Below are positions 25,765-34,499 of a stretch of DNA of 64,000 bases, one piece after another; the stretch's first letter is position 1; every line of letters begins with the position of its first letter. The stretch is from Kitasatospora aureofaciens (lineage in GTDB: Bacteria; Actinomycetota; Actinomycetes; Streptomycetales; Streptomycetaceae), in the NCBI RefSeq assembly GCF_001188955.3, contig NZ_JPRF03000017.1, positions 62,001 to 126,000 on the forward strand. Direction: 5' to 3'. Made by a program: the position numbers and the translations under genes. Under the pieces are notes generated by a model. That model had not been told where the DNA came from. It saw nothing but the letters and a program-made list of their open reading frames with translations, and ran no database searches.

Positions 25765-26586
25765 GTGGCTGCAACTCCGCACGACGTCCTCGGGCCGCTG
25801 CCGACCGCGCCGCCGCCCGCCGCGCCCCACCCCCGTCGTACCCGCCGGACCAGCCGTTCCTGGTGGCTGCTCGCGGCGGCCGTGCTGGGACTGACGCTCC
25901 CGCTGGCCGCCGTGACCACGGCGGTGGCGGAGCCGTCCCCGGGCGCCTCGGCCCCGGCGGCGGACTCCCCGGCTCCCGACTCCCCGGCTGCGGATTCCCC
26001 CGTACCGGACTCCGCTGTGCCGGTCTCCCCGGCTCCCGACGTCTCGGCTCCGGACGCCTCGGCGCCGGGGGCCGACGGGCGGGCCGATCCGGCCGAGGCC
26101 TCCGGGCCGTCACCCAACGCGGCGCCGCCGCAGCAGCACATGGTGCCCGACCGGTCGCGTCCGGACTTCTACGAGAGATGGGCGCGCCACCACCGCCCGG
26201 TCTCGGCGCCGGAGCGGCGCCCGGACGCGACCGTGGACCGGGTGCCCGACCGGGCGCGCGGTCAAGCGCCCGGTCAGGCTCCGGGCCAGCCGTCGAACCA
26301 GGCTCCGGGCCAGGCCGTCGAGCAGTCGCCCGAGCAGGACCGGGGCGGCACCGCCGACCAGTCCGGCTCGGACTCCGACGCGGACGCCCCGGACGCCTCG
26401 GCTCCCGCCGACGACCAGGGTGCCGGCACGGCGGCCTCCGGCCGGCCCGCGGCCGCCGGGACCGTCCCGGCCGTCCTCCCGGCCCACTGGCAGGACCCCT
26501 CCACCCTCCAGCTGCCGCTGGGCGTGGGCCTGGGGCTGATCGGCTGCGGCCTGGGGCTGATCGGCGTGCGGCTGCGGAAGGGCTGA
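25765..26586 (+). CDS. Low-complexity membrane/surface protein of unknown function
   Basis: 273 residues. A basic N-terminal stretch leads into one hydrophobic segment (WWLLAAAVLGLTLPLAAVTT, about 33-52), probably a signal anchor. The extracellular part is disordered: Pro/Ser/Asp/Ala repeats of the type APDSPAADSPVPDS (about 60-110), a charged stretch, and APGQAPGQ repeats (about 170-190). A second hydrophobic segment, LPLGVGLGLIGCGLGLIG, precedes a terminal RLRKG, resembling a C-terminal anchor with a positive tail, but I see no LPxTG or LAxTG motif. GTG at 25765 has AAGGA eight bases upstream. I recognise no domain. Confidence 0.6.
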   Translation: MAATPHDVLGPLPTAPPPAAPHPRRTRRTSRSWWLLAAAVLGLTLPLAAVTTAVAEPSPGASAPAADSPAPDSPAADSPVPDSAVPVSPAPDVSAPDASAPGADGRADPAEASGPSPNAAPPQQHMVPDRSRPDFYERWARHHRPVSAPERRPDATVDRVPDRARGQAPGQAPGQPSNQAPGQAVEQSPEQDRGGTADQSGSDSDADAPDASAPADDQGAGTAASGRPAAAGTVPAVLPAHWQDPSTLQLPLGVGLGLIGCGLGLIGVRLRKG

Positions 26587-26910
26587 GCCGGGGGCTCGCA
26601 GAGTGGCGGGGCGGCGTCGCAGGGCTGTGGGGCCCGGGGCGCCGCCCCCGGGCGGCTGGCCGGGGTGCGGCTGCGGAAGGGCCGGGCCCCGTCGAGCCGG
26701 TGCGCGGGTGGCGGGTGGCGTGGAGATTCGGTGGGGGTTTCCGGGGCGGGTGACGCGCCGCCGTGGCGGACCGGAGCGGCCGGGGAACTGAGTATCCGTA
26801 CGGATTCCCGGGCCGCCCGCGGGGGCGTACCGTCGTGACGGGGTGGCGCAGGACGGCGGGACGAACGGGGGCTTCCGCCCGACCAACCCCAGTGAGAGAG
26901 AATGTTGTTC
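26587..26910. other. Intergenic region with an 18-base direct repeat
   Basis: 324 bases without a gene. GTGCGGCTGCGGAAGGGC from the end of the preceding gene (26566-26583) is repeated exactly 100 bases later (26666-26683). This could be a partial duplication of the gene end. The rest holds the presumed bpa promoter. Confidence 0.5.
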
Positions 26911-27525
26911 ATGACGAATCCGATGAACGAGCGCTCGTCGCAGGAGCCCTTCCGGGCCGGCGGCGGGCAGCCGCAGGACGGCCAGAAGGTGCTGATCGTC
27001 GGACCGGACGGGCTGCCCGTGGGCCAGGGGTTCGCCGGGGCGACGATGGAGGGGGACGACGAGGCGGACGTGCCCCGCGAGCTCCCGGTGACCGAGATGG
27101 TCGAGCAGCCCGCCAAGGTCATGCGCATCGGCAGCATGATCAAGCAGCTGCTGGAGGAGGTTCGGGCGGCGCCTCTCGACGAGGCCAGCCGGGCTCGGCT
27201 GAAGGACATCCACGCCAGTTCGATCAAGGAACTGGAGCTCGGGCTGGCCCCGGAGCTGGTCGCCGAGCTGGAGCGGCTCTCGCTGCCGTTCACCGAGGAC
27301 AGCATCCCGACCGAGGCCGAGCTGCGGATCGCCCAGGCCCAGCTGGTGGGTTGGCTGGAGGGCCTCTTCCACGGCATCCAGACCGCCCTGTTCGCCCAGC
27401 AGATGGCCGCGCGGGCGCAGCTGGAGCAGATGCGGCGCGCGCTGCCACCCGGTTCGCACGGTGTCGACCCGGACGAGGAGGACCCGGGCCAGGGCCGCGG
27501 GATCCGTTCCGGCCCGTACCTGTAG
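26911..27525 (+). CDS. bpa: Bacterial proteasome activator Bpa (PafE)
   Basis: 204-residue ATP-independent activator of the actinobacterial 20S proteasome. Members form 12-subunit rings that dock by their C terminus and feed unfolded proteins in. The middle (about 58-180) is a four-helix bundle starting PVTEMVEQPAKVMRIGSMIK, with EELRIAQAQLV-type helices, and the chain ends in GPYL, matching the conserved GxYL docking tail. ATG at 26911 chosen because GAGAG lies about ten bases upstream; an ATG at 26902 is too close to it. Proteasome subunit genes are not in the window. Confidence 0.88.
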   Translation: MTNPMNERSSQEPFRAGGGQPQDGQKVLIVGPDGLPVGQGFAGATMEGDDEADVPRELPVTEMVEQPAKVMRIGSMIKQLLEEVRAAPLDEASRARLKDIHASSIKELELGLAPELVAELERLSLPFTEDSIPTEAELRIAQAQLVGWLEGLFHGIQTALFAQQMAARAQLEQMRRALPPGSHGVDPDEEDPGQGRGIRSGPYL

Positions 27526-27558
27526 GGCCGCCGGGGCCGGACGTACCACGACGATCCG

Positions 27559-27600
27559 CCCCGGACCGCACCGCCGCAGGACGGCGCCGGCGGTCCGGGG
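27559..27600 (+). terminator. Hairpin terminator after bpa
   Basis: CCCCGGACCGC (27559-27569) pairs with GCGGTCCGGGG (27590-27600); a second inner stem CGCCG/CGGCG lies in the loop. Confidence 0.7.
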
Positions 27601-27780
27601 CCAGGATCGGCCCTGGACCGGTCACCGTCGGCGGAAGCCGATACCCTGACCCCTGTCGCTGGCCGGTCGAGCCGCCGCGGCAGGGGATCGCCGGGCCGGT
27701 GGGCCGGGCCCACCACGTACGGACGAGACCGAACGTCACGGTCGCGGCAGCACCACCGCGCCGAGGGGGAGCAGAGGACC

Positions 27781-29211
27781 ATGAGCGAGCACGGCAACGC
27801 GGTCGAGGGCTTCTCCCTGGGCAACGGCCGCTATGTGCTGCAGCGGCTGCTGGGCGAGGGCGGCATGGCCTCCGTGCACCTCGCGTACGACAGCGTGCTG
27901 GACCGGCAGGTCGCGTTGAAGAGCATGCACAGCGAGCTGGGCCGGGACGACTCGTTCAAGGAGCGGTTCCGCCGCGAGGCCCAGGCCGTGGCCCGGCTGG
28001 AGCACCCCAACATCGTCACGGTGTACGACAGCGGCGAGGACGTCGCCCCGGACGGTTCCAGCACGCCGTACATCGTCATGCAGCTGATCGACGGCAAGGG
28101 CCTGCGCGAGACGATCAACGAGGCGGTCGCCCAGCACGGCGCGGTGCCCGCCGAGGAGGCCCTGAAGGTCACCGTCGGCGTGCTGAACGCGCTGGAGGCC
28201 TCGCACGACATGGGCCTGGTGCACCGCGACATCAAGCCCGGCAACGTCATGTTCGACCGCAAGGGCAATGTCAAGGTCATGGACTTCGGCATCGCCCGGG
28301 CGCTGGAGTCCGGCGTCACGTCGATGACGCAGACCGGCATGGTGGTCGGCACCCCGCAGTACCTGTCGCCCGAGCAGGCGCTCGGCAAGCCGGTGGACGC
28401 CCGTTCCGACCTGTACTCGGTCGGTGTGATGCTCTTCGAGATGCTCACTGGCCAGCTGGTCTTCGACGGCGACTCGGCCTTCTCGATCGCCTACAAGCAC
28501 GTCCAGGAGGAGCCGCCGGCGCCCTCCAGCCTCAACCGCTCGATCACCCCGGCGGTGGACGCCTACGTCGCCCAGGCGCTGCGCAAGGACCCGGCGCACC
28601 GGTTCCAGAGCGCGGCCGCGATGCGGGACGAGGCGGAGCGGCTGATCGCGGAGCTGAAGGGCGGCGGCAGCGGGCACGCGCTGCAGGCCAGCTCCCCGCT
28701 GGTGATCAAGGAGGGGCCGCGCTCGGTGCACGCCGGTCCGCAGGCGCCGCAGACCCCGCACCCGCAGTACCTCCAGCAGGGCGGGCAGCCCCAGTACCAG
28801 ACCCCGCCGCCCGCCTACCAGACGCCGCACCCGCAGGCGCCGCGGACGCCGCACCCGTTCCCGCAGCAGCAGCAGCCGCAGTACCGGACCCCGCCGCCCG
28901 CCTACCAGACCCCGCGCCCGCAGGCCCCGCACACGCCGCACCCGTTCCCCCAGCAGGGACAGCGGCCGCCGATGCACACCCCGGGCCCGCAGCCGATGCC
29001 GCCGTACCAGCAGCCGAAGCCCAACGGCGGCGGCTGCTCCACGGCCTTCGTGGTGATCGCGATCATCGTCGGCGTGCTGGTGCTGGCCGGCATCATCATC
29101 GCGATCGTGGTCAACAAGGCGGAGAAGAACACCAACGGCAAGTTCCACTCCGAGCGGCCCGCCGCGGTCGTGGTGGTGGGTCCGCAGGCCGACCGGAACG
29201 GTCTGCTCTGA
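27781..29211 (+). CDS. Membrane serine/threonine protein kinase (first of tandem pair)
   Basis: 476-residue Hanks-type kinase. The catalytic domain is residues 18-290: glycine loop LGEGGMASVHLA, Lys47, HRDIKPGN with Asp150, DFG with Asp168, and activation-loop TQTGMVVGTPQYLSPEQ with phosphorylatable Ser/Thr. A cytoplasmic Pro/Gln/Tyr-rich linker (about 320-415) holds two copies of a roughly 30-residue repeat (TPPPAYQTP core). One membrane segment follows (421-443) and a short outside tail of about 33 residues without PASTA domains. ATG at 27781. Its paralogue lies 112 bases downstream. The sensed signal is unknown; the small outer part suggests interaction partners or the linker as input. Confidence 0.93.
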   Translation: MSEHGNAVEGFSLGNGRYVLQRLLGEGGMASVHLAYDSVLDRQVALKSMHSELGRDDSFKERFRREAQAVARLEHPNIVTVYDSGEDVAPDGSSTPYIVMQLIDGKGLRETINEAVAQHGAVPAEEALKVTVGVLNALEASHDMGLVHRDIKPGNVMFDRKGNVKVMDFGIARALESGVTSMTQTGMVVGTPQYLSPEQALGKPVDARSDLYSVGVMLFEMLTGQLVFDGDSAFSIAYKHVQEEPPAPSSLNRSITPAVDAYVAQALRKDPAHRFQSAAAMRDEAERLIAELKGGGSGHALQASSPLVIKEGPRSVHAGPQAPQTPHPQYLQQGGQPQYQTPPPAYQTPHPQAPRTPHPFPQQQQPQYRTPPPAYQTPRPQAPHTPHPFPQQGQRPPMHTPGPQPMPPYQQPKPNGGGCSTAFVVIAIIVGVLVLAGIIIAIVVNKAEKNTNGKFHSERPAAVVVVGPQADRNGLL

Positions 29212-29323
29212 CCGTTTCCCGCCGCTTCGCGCGTGTCACGGGTGCGCGCCGGAAGCGGTAGCGTTCGGGGATACGTAAGCGACAGGGCACCGCGATCCGA
29301 GCGAACGCCCGGGGCGAGGAGCG

Positions 29324-31087
29324 ATGGCACAGACGCAGCAGCCGGACGACGAGGCGGGTGCCCGAGCGGTCGGACGGACCGGCGGCACGCCGAGGATCCC
29401 CGAGCCGGGCAGCGAAGCCGCGACATCCGCGCTGCCGCCCTTCGGCGGGGCCGGCGGACCGCAGACACCGGGCCGCGGAGTGCCGCTGGGCACGGTCGGC
29501 GACGGCCGCTACCGGCTGACCCACCGGCTCGGCCGCGGCGGCATGGCCGAGGTGTTCGCCGCCGAGGACGTGCGGCTGGGCCGCACCGTCGCGATCAAGC
29601 TGCTGCGCGGCGAGCTGGCGCAGGACGACGTCGCCCGGCTGCGCTTCACCCGCGAGGCACACGCCGTCGCGGCGCTGAACCACCACGCGATCGTCTCGGT
29701 CTACGACACCGGCGAGGAGTACGTCGGGGACGAGTCCACGCCGTACATCGTGATGGAGCTGGTCGAGGGCCGGACCGTCCGCGAGCTGCTGGTGGACGAG
29801 GAGGCGCCGCCGGTCGACCAGGCGCTGATCATCATCGCCGGGGTGCTGGAGGCACTGGCCTACAGCCACCGCAACGGCATCGTGCACCGCGACATCAAGC
29901 CCGCCAACGTGAGCATCACCACGACCGGCGCGGTCAAGGTGATGGACTTCGGCATCGCCCGCGCGCTGACCGGCGGGGCCACCACGATGACCCAGACCGG
30001 CATGGTCATGGGCACCCCGCAGTACCTGTCGCCCGAGCAGGCGCTCGGCAAGCCGGTCGACCACCGCTCCGACCTGTACGCGGCCGGCTGCATGCTCTAC
30101 GAGCTGCTCACGCTGCGCCCGCCGTTCACCGGCGACACCCCGCTCTCGGTGGTCTACCAGCACGTCCAGGACCCGCCGGTGCCGCCCTCGCAGGCCAACA
30201 GCCGGGTGCCGGTCGGCCTGGACGGGCTGGTGCTGCGCTCGCTCGCCAAGAACCCGGACGACCGCTTCCAGGACGCCGACGAGTTCCGCGCCCACCTGCA
30301 GCACGCGCTGCGCGAGATGCACGGCGCGGCCGGGGCCGGCTGGGTCGGTGCCGCGACCGGGATGCCCGGCGACACCGGGGCCACCCAGGTGCTCCGGCCG
30401 GACCGCGCGGCGGCCACCCAGGCCTTCGGCGCGGTCGCGGCGGGCGACCAGACCTCGGTCCTGCCGTACTCGGCGGGCGGCCAGCACAGCCCCTCGTCCT
30501 ACCAGGGCGGCGGCGGCCCGTACGGCGGTGGCGGCGAGGACGACCACGGCGGGGACGGCGGTCGGCGGCGCGGGCCTTGGGGCTGGGTGGCCGGCGGGAT
30601 CGCCGTGCTGGTCGCGGCCGGGGCCGGGATCGCCTTCGCGCTCAGCAGCGGTGGCGGCGCCATGGACCACACGACGCCCCCGACGCCCGCCCCGGTGGTC
30701 AACACCACCGAGCCGACCACGCCCACCCAGAACGGGCAGCCGACGCCGCCGCCGTCGTCGTCGGGCGCCGGCAGCAGGCGGCCGACCCAGCCGGCCGACA
30801 GCGGGTCGTACGGCTGGAGCGGCGGGAGCGGCGGCAACAACATGTCTCCGTCACCGGGTTCGGGCAAGCACACCCAGGCCCCGACGCCGACGCCGACCCA
30901 CTCGGCGACCTCCACCGCGACGGCGACCAGTGGGGCGAGCACGACGCCGTCGGCGCCGGCGGGCGGTGACGGCGGCAGCACCGCTAGCCAGAAGCCGACC
31001 ACGAAGCCGACCGGCGGCGGGAGCGGCGGCGCGGGCGGAGCCGGCGCCGGGGGCGTGGGCGGGGTGACGCCGCCGGCCACCAACTGA
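29324..31087 (+). CDS. Membrane serine/threonine protein kinase (second of tandem pair)
   Basis: 587-residue Hanks-type kinase closely similar to the preceding one in the catalytic domain (about 60-330: LGRGGMAEVFAAEDVRLG, VHRDIKPANVS, MDFGIARAL, TQTGMVMGTPQYLSPEQ). After an Ala/Gly linker there is one membrane segment, WGWVAGGIAVLVAAGAGIAF (about 419-440), and an outside tail of about 145 residues rich in Thr, Pro, Ser and Gly, without a recognised sensor domain and probably O-glycosylated or wall-spanning. The pair arose by tandem duplication; the outer tails have diverged completely. The stop lies only four bases from the stop of the convergent APH-like gene. Confidence 0.93.
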   Translation: MAQTQQPDDEAGARAVGRTGGTPRIPEPGSEAATSALPPFGGAGGPQTPGRGVPLGTVGDGRYRLTHRLGRGGMAEVFAAEDVRLGRTVAIKLLRGELAQDDVARLRFTREAHAVAALNHHAIVSVYDTGEEYVGDESTPYIVMELVEGRTVRELLVDEEAPPVDQALIIIAGVLEALAYSHRNGIVHRDIKPANVSITTTGAVKVMDFGIARALTGGATTMTQTGMVMGTPQYLSPEQALGKPVDHRSDLYAAGCMLYELLTLRPPFTGDTPLSVVYQHVQDPPVPPSQANSRVPVGLDGLVLRSLAKNPDDRFQDADEFRAHLQHALREMHGAAGAGWVGAATGMPGDTGATQVLRPDRAAATQAFGAVAAGDQTSVLPYSAGGQHSPSSYQGGGGPYGGGGEDDHGGDGGRRRGPWGWVAGGIAVLVAAGAGIAFALSSGGGAMDHTTPPTPAPVVNTTEPTTPTQNGQPTPPPSSSGAGSRRPTQPADSGSYGWSGGSGGNNMSPSPGSGKHTQAPTPTPTHSATSTATATSGASTTPSAPAGGDGGSTASQKPTTKPTGGGSGGAGGAGAGGVGGVTPPATN

Positions 31088-31091
31088 CGGT

Positions 31092-32192
31092 TCAGTTGAC
31101 GAAGGCGTCCAGGACCTGCTCGTACTCCTGGCACCACCACGCCAACTGCCCCGCCGAGGCGGGGTACAGCGGGTCGGCCCGGTGGTCGGCCCGCTGGTAG
31201 CGCCACTGCAGCATCCAGAAGTCGTTCAGCCGTTCCCACCAGACCCGGTGGACGGCGGCAGCCAGGTGCTCGGCGGTGGCGGCGCCGGAGGCCCGGTAGG
31301 CCTGTGAGTAACGGCGGACCCGGACCAGGTCGAGGGTGCCGGTGGTCCGGTCGTTGAAGAGCAGGGTGGCGGCGCGGACGGCCTCCTCGGCGCGCGGCTG
31401 CGGGCCGAGCTTGTCCCAGTCGAGCACGGCGGCGACCCGCTCGCCGTCCGGGCCCTCGTCGTACAGCAGGTTGAGGCCGTGGAAGTCGCCGTGGGTCCAG
31501 CCGGTGGGCGGGGCGTCGAGCGGGTCGGGGCGGCGGTGGGCGTGCTCGGCGAGCAGTTCCAGCCGTTCGCCGAGCCGTTGTTCGACCAGGGCGTCCAGGT
31601 CGTCGTACGGGCGGTGCTCGCGGGCGCGGCGCCGCAGCTCGCGGGCCAGTTCGGCGCTGTCGAGGGGGTCGGCGCTGCGATAGCCGGCGGGCGGGTCGAG
31701 GGGGGCGCAGACGTCGTCGAGCGCGCCGTGCAGTCGGCCGAGCAGCGTGCCGAGCGCGTCGCACCGCGCTGGTTCGAGCTCCGTACCGTGCCGGTGTCGG
31801 CCGTCCACCCAGGGGAACAGCGCGAACATCCGGCCGTTCGGGGCGGCCACCGTCCCGCCGCGGTCGGCGCAGCTCAGCGGGGGTACCACCGGCAGCCCCA
31901 GGGCGTTCAGGTCGGTCATGGCGCGGTGGTGGGCGAGGATCTTCGGGCGGCTGGCGGTGGCGGTGTCGACGTAGCACTTGAGGAAGTAGTCGCCGGCCTC
32001 GGTCGTGACCCGGTAACCCCGGTTGAGCAGGCCTTCGGCGACCGGTTCGGCGGTCAGCAGCCGCCCCACCCGGAAGCGGGCCAGGACCTCGACGAGTGCG
32101 CTGCGGGGGACGGGTGGACTGAGGGTCCCCATCGGCGGGGCGGAGAGGTCGGGGCGGGCCGGGGCGCAGGCGAGGGTCTGGCTGAAAGTCAC
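31092..32192 (-). CDS. Aminoglycoside phosphotransferase-fold protein (APH family)
   Basis: 366-residue kinase-like protein. It has the N-lobe ATP lysine in GDYFLKCYV, then the Brenner motif HGDFHGLN with catalytic Asp and Asn, and LDWDKLG as the metal-binding motif. Between them lies a long helical insertion with VDGRHRHG. The family includes antibiotic kinases, homoserine kinase type II and choline or fructosamine kinases; the substrate cannot be read from sequence, so a resistance role is not claimed. GTG at 32192 follows TAACCT-N6, indicating a leaderless mRNA. Convergent with the kinase gene, in tandem after the NarL regulator. Confidence 0.85.
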   Translation of the reverse strand: MTFSQTLACAPARPDLSAPPMGTLSPPVPRSALVEVLARFRVGRLLTAEPVAEGLLNRGYRVTTEAGDYFLKCYVDTATASRPKILAHHRAMTDLNALGLPVVPPLSCADRGGTVAAPNGRMFALFPWVDGRHRHGTELEPARCDALGTLLGRLHGALDDVCAPLDPPAGYRSADPLDSAELARELRRRAREHRPYDDLDALVEQRLGERLELLAEHAHRRPDPLDAPPTGWTHGDFHGLNLLYDEGPDGERVAAVLDWDKLGPQPRAEEAVRAATLLFNDRTTGTLDLVRVRRYSQAYRASGAATAEHLAAAVHRVWWERLNDFWMLQWRYQRADHRADPLYPASAGQLAWWCQEYEQVLDAFVN

Positions 32193-32198
32193 GTGCAG

Positions 32199-32204
32199 AG
32201 GTTA
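32199..32204 (-). promoter_or_regulatory. Putative -10 element of a leaderless transcript
   Basis: On the minus strand TAACCT precedes the GTG at 32192 by six bases; no ribosome site. Confidence 0.45.
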
Positions 32205-32259
32205 TGGCCCCTTGGTGGGGGCCCTTGACAAACCGTCAGGAGTGTGAAAGGGCCAGGGT

Positions 32260-32919
32260 TCAGTGCTGGTGGTCGGCCTGGTGCCGCGCCACGTACGCCG
32301 CCGCCTGGGTGCGTCGCTCCATGCCCATCTTGGCGAGCAGACTGGAGACGTAGTTCTTCACCGTCTTCTCGGCGAGGTGCAACTCGTTGCCGATCTGACG
32401 GTTGGTCATCCCCTCGCCGATCAGGTCCAGGATCCGCCGCTCCTGCTTGGTGAGCTGCGCCAGCCGTTCGTCCTCCCTCTCGCCGCCGTCGCGCAGCCGG
32501 GCGAGCACCCGGCTGGTGGCGACCGGGTCGAGCAGCGAGCGGCCCGCCGCGACGTCCCGGACGGCGGTGATCAGGTCGGTGCCGCGGATCGCCTTCAGGA
32601 CGTAGCCGGCGGCGCCCGCCATGATCGAGTCGAACAGGGCCTCGTCGTCCGAGAACGAGGTCAGCATCAGGCACTTGATCTCCGGCAGCCGGGAGCGGAT
32701 CTCCCGGCAGACCTCGACCCCGTTGCCGTCCGGCAGCCGGACGTCGAGCACGGCGACGTCGGGGTGGACCGCGGGAATCCGGGTGAGCGCCTCGGCGGCC
32801 GTGCCGGCCTCGCCGACGATCTCGATGTCGTCCTCGACCGAGAGCAGATCGTGCACCCCCCGGCGGACGACCTCGTGGTCGTCGAGCAGGAACACCCTGA
32901 TTTGTCCGTTATCAGTCAC
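32260..32919 (-). CDS. NarL/FixJ-type response regulator (DevR-like orphan)
   Basis: 219-residue regulator. The receiver domain (1-125) has Asp13-Asp14, phosphoacceptor Asp59 in [11 protein letters not shown], and Lys in GYVLKAI. A LuxR-type helix-turn-helix (about 150-210) follows with [20 protein letters not shown] and [23 protein letters not shown] at 32919 with GGGAGG eight bases upstream. No histidine kinase gene is adjacent, so it is an orphan. Its position next to a branched-chain/pyruvate dehydrogenase operon and tandem kinases recalls S. coelicolor SCO3818, an orphan regulator reported to affect antibiotic production; equivalence is my inference from synteny. Confidence 0.9.
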   Translation of the reverse strand: MTDNGQIRVFLLDDHEVVRRGVHDLLSVEDDIEIVGEAGTAAEALTRIPAVHPDVAVLDVRLPDGNGVEVCREIRSRLPEIKCLMLTSFSDDEALFDSIMAGAAGYVLKAIRGTDLITAVRDVAAGRSLLDPVATSRVLARLRDGGEREDERLAQLTKQERRILDLIGEGMTNRQIGNELHLAEKTVKNYVSSLLAKMGMERRTQAAAYVARHQADHQH

Positions 32920-33344
32920 GCCCAAAGCCTCCCATATCACCGTACGCAAGGCGTATCGTTCGCAGCGCCGTAAAGGCGTGATCCGGCCACAGCCGCCGAA
33001 ACCGATACCGAGAACCCCCTTACGTACGGGCTTCCGCCCGGATAACGTGCGCTGGTGTCCTGAAGGCGCTCGAATTGAGAGCTGCGTCACGCCGACCGTC
33101 ACCCCCACCCTTCCGACGGCGAGCCGGGCGCGGCACCCTCGGGGTTGTAGGCCCTGAACAAGTAGGACGTCCTAGCGCAAGCGCGCCAAGGGCGGACGCT
33201 GGGTAACGTTCTCGTGAGGGACGCCGTCGGAACAGGATCACCACCTGCCACGCAGTAGGTGCGCACACCCACGCGCGCCCCGCGAGGCGGTGACCGGACC
33301 GGTCACCGGCGACCCCGGGCGGCCGGACAGACCGAGGAGTGAAC
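32920..33344. other. Divergent promoter region regulator / dehydrogenase operon
   Basis: 425 bases without a supportable gene. It contains a perfect 12-base palindrome TAGGACGTCCTA (33163-33174), about 170 bases before the E1 alpha start, and TACGTACG near 33023. These are candidate operators for an unidentified regulator of the operon. Confidence 0.45.
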
Positions 33345-34499
33345 GTGACCGTCAAAAGCACGGCGAGGGCTCGCAAGAAGGCGGCCCCCGCTGTCCCTGA
33401 CACCCTCCGCGCCACGGGGACGGACGCCCAGCCGGAGCTCGTACAGCTGCTCACGCCGGAAGGCGAGCGGGTCGAGCACCCGGACTACCCCCTGACCACC
33501 ACTCCGGAGGAACTGCGCTCGCTCTACCGCGACCTGGTGCTGGTGCGCCGGTTCGACGGCGAGGCGACCGCCCTCCAGCGCCAGGGCGAGCTGGGCCTGT
33601 GGGCCTCGCTGCTCGGCCAGGAGGCCGCCCAGGTCGGCTCCGGCCGGGCCATGCGCACCGGTGACTACGCCTTCCCGACCTACCGCGAGCACGGCGTGGC
33701 CTGGTGCCGCGACGTCGACCCGCTGAACCTGCTCGGCATGTTCCGCGGTGTGAACCACGGCGGCTGGGACCCGAACGAGAAGAACTTCCACCTGTACACC
33801 ATCGTGATCGGCGCGCAGACCCTGCACGCCACCGGCTACGCGATGGGCATCACCAAGGACGGCGCCGACGACGCGGTGATCGCGTACTTCGGCGACGGCG
33901 CCTCCAGCCAGGGCGACGTCAACGAGGCCTTCACCTTCGCCTCGGTCTACAACGCCCCGGTGGTCTTCTTCTGCCAGAACAACCAGTGGGCGATCTCCGA
34001 GCCCACCACCACCCAGACCAAGATCCCGCTGTACCGCCGCGCCTCCGGCTTCGGCTTCCCGGGCGTCCGGGTCGACGGCAACGACGTGCTGGCCTGCCTC
34101 GCGGTCACCCGCTGGGCGCTCGACCACGCTCGCAGCGGCAACGGCCCGGTGCTGATCGAGGCCTTCACCTACCGGATGGGCGCGCACACCACCTCCGACG
34201 ACCCGACCCGCTACCGGCTCGCCGAGGAGACCGAGGCCTGGAAGGCCAAGGACCCGATCCTGCGGCTGCGCACCCTCCTGGAGAAGGAGGGACTGGCGGA
34301 CGAGGAGTTCTTCACCGCCGTCGACGCCGAGAGCGAGCAGCTGGGGCTGCGGGTGCGCGAGGGCGTGCGCAGCATGCCGGACCCGGACCCGACGCTGATC
34401 TTCGACCACGTGTACAGCGAGCCGCACGCGCTGGTCGATGAGGAACGGGCCGAGTACGTCGAGTACGCGGCCTCCTTCGAGGCGGGGGAGAACCACTGA
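33345..34499 (+). CDS. bkdA: 2-oxo acid dehydrogenase E1 component, alpha subunit
   Basis: 384-residue thiamine diphosphate-dependent subunit. The TPP motif starts at Gly183 (GDGASSQGDVNEAFTFASVY) and ends CQNNQWAI; HGGWDPNEKNFHLYT and YRMGAHTTSDDPTRYR are the usual flanks. In streptomycetes such E1a/E1b/E2 operons are annotated as branched-chain 2-oxoacid dehydrogenase (bkd) or pyruvate dehydrogenase; the sequence does not settle the substrate. GTG at 33345, with GAGGAG five bases upstream, is preferred to the GTG six bases earlier. It overlaps the next gene by one base (TGATG). Confidence 0.92.
   Translation: MTVKSTARARKKAAPAVPDTLRATGTDAQPELVQLLTPEGERVEHPDYPLTTTPEELRSLYRDLVLVRRFDGEATALQRQGELGLWASLLGQEAAQVGSGRAMRTGDYAFPTYREHGVAWCRDVDPLNLLGMFRGVNHGGWDPNEKNFHLYTIVIGAQTLHATGYAMGITKDGADDAVIAYFGDGASSQGDVNEAFTFASVYNAPVVFFCQNNQWAISEPTTTQTKIPLYRRASGFGFPGVRVDGNDVLACLAVTRWALDHARSGNGPVLIEAFTYRMGAHTTSDDPTRYRLAEETEAWKAKDPILRLRTLLEKEGLADEEFFTAVDAESEQLGLRVREGVRSMPDPDPTLIFDHVYSEPHALVDEERAEYVEYAASFEAGENH

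Noticed and set aside
31092-32192. Aminoglycoside resistance gene
   Set aside because: Only the general APH fold is visible; no sequence features tie it to aminoglycoside substrates and the locus is housekeeping.
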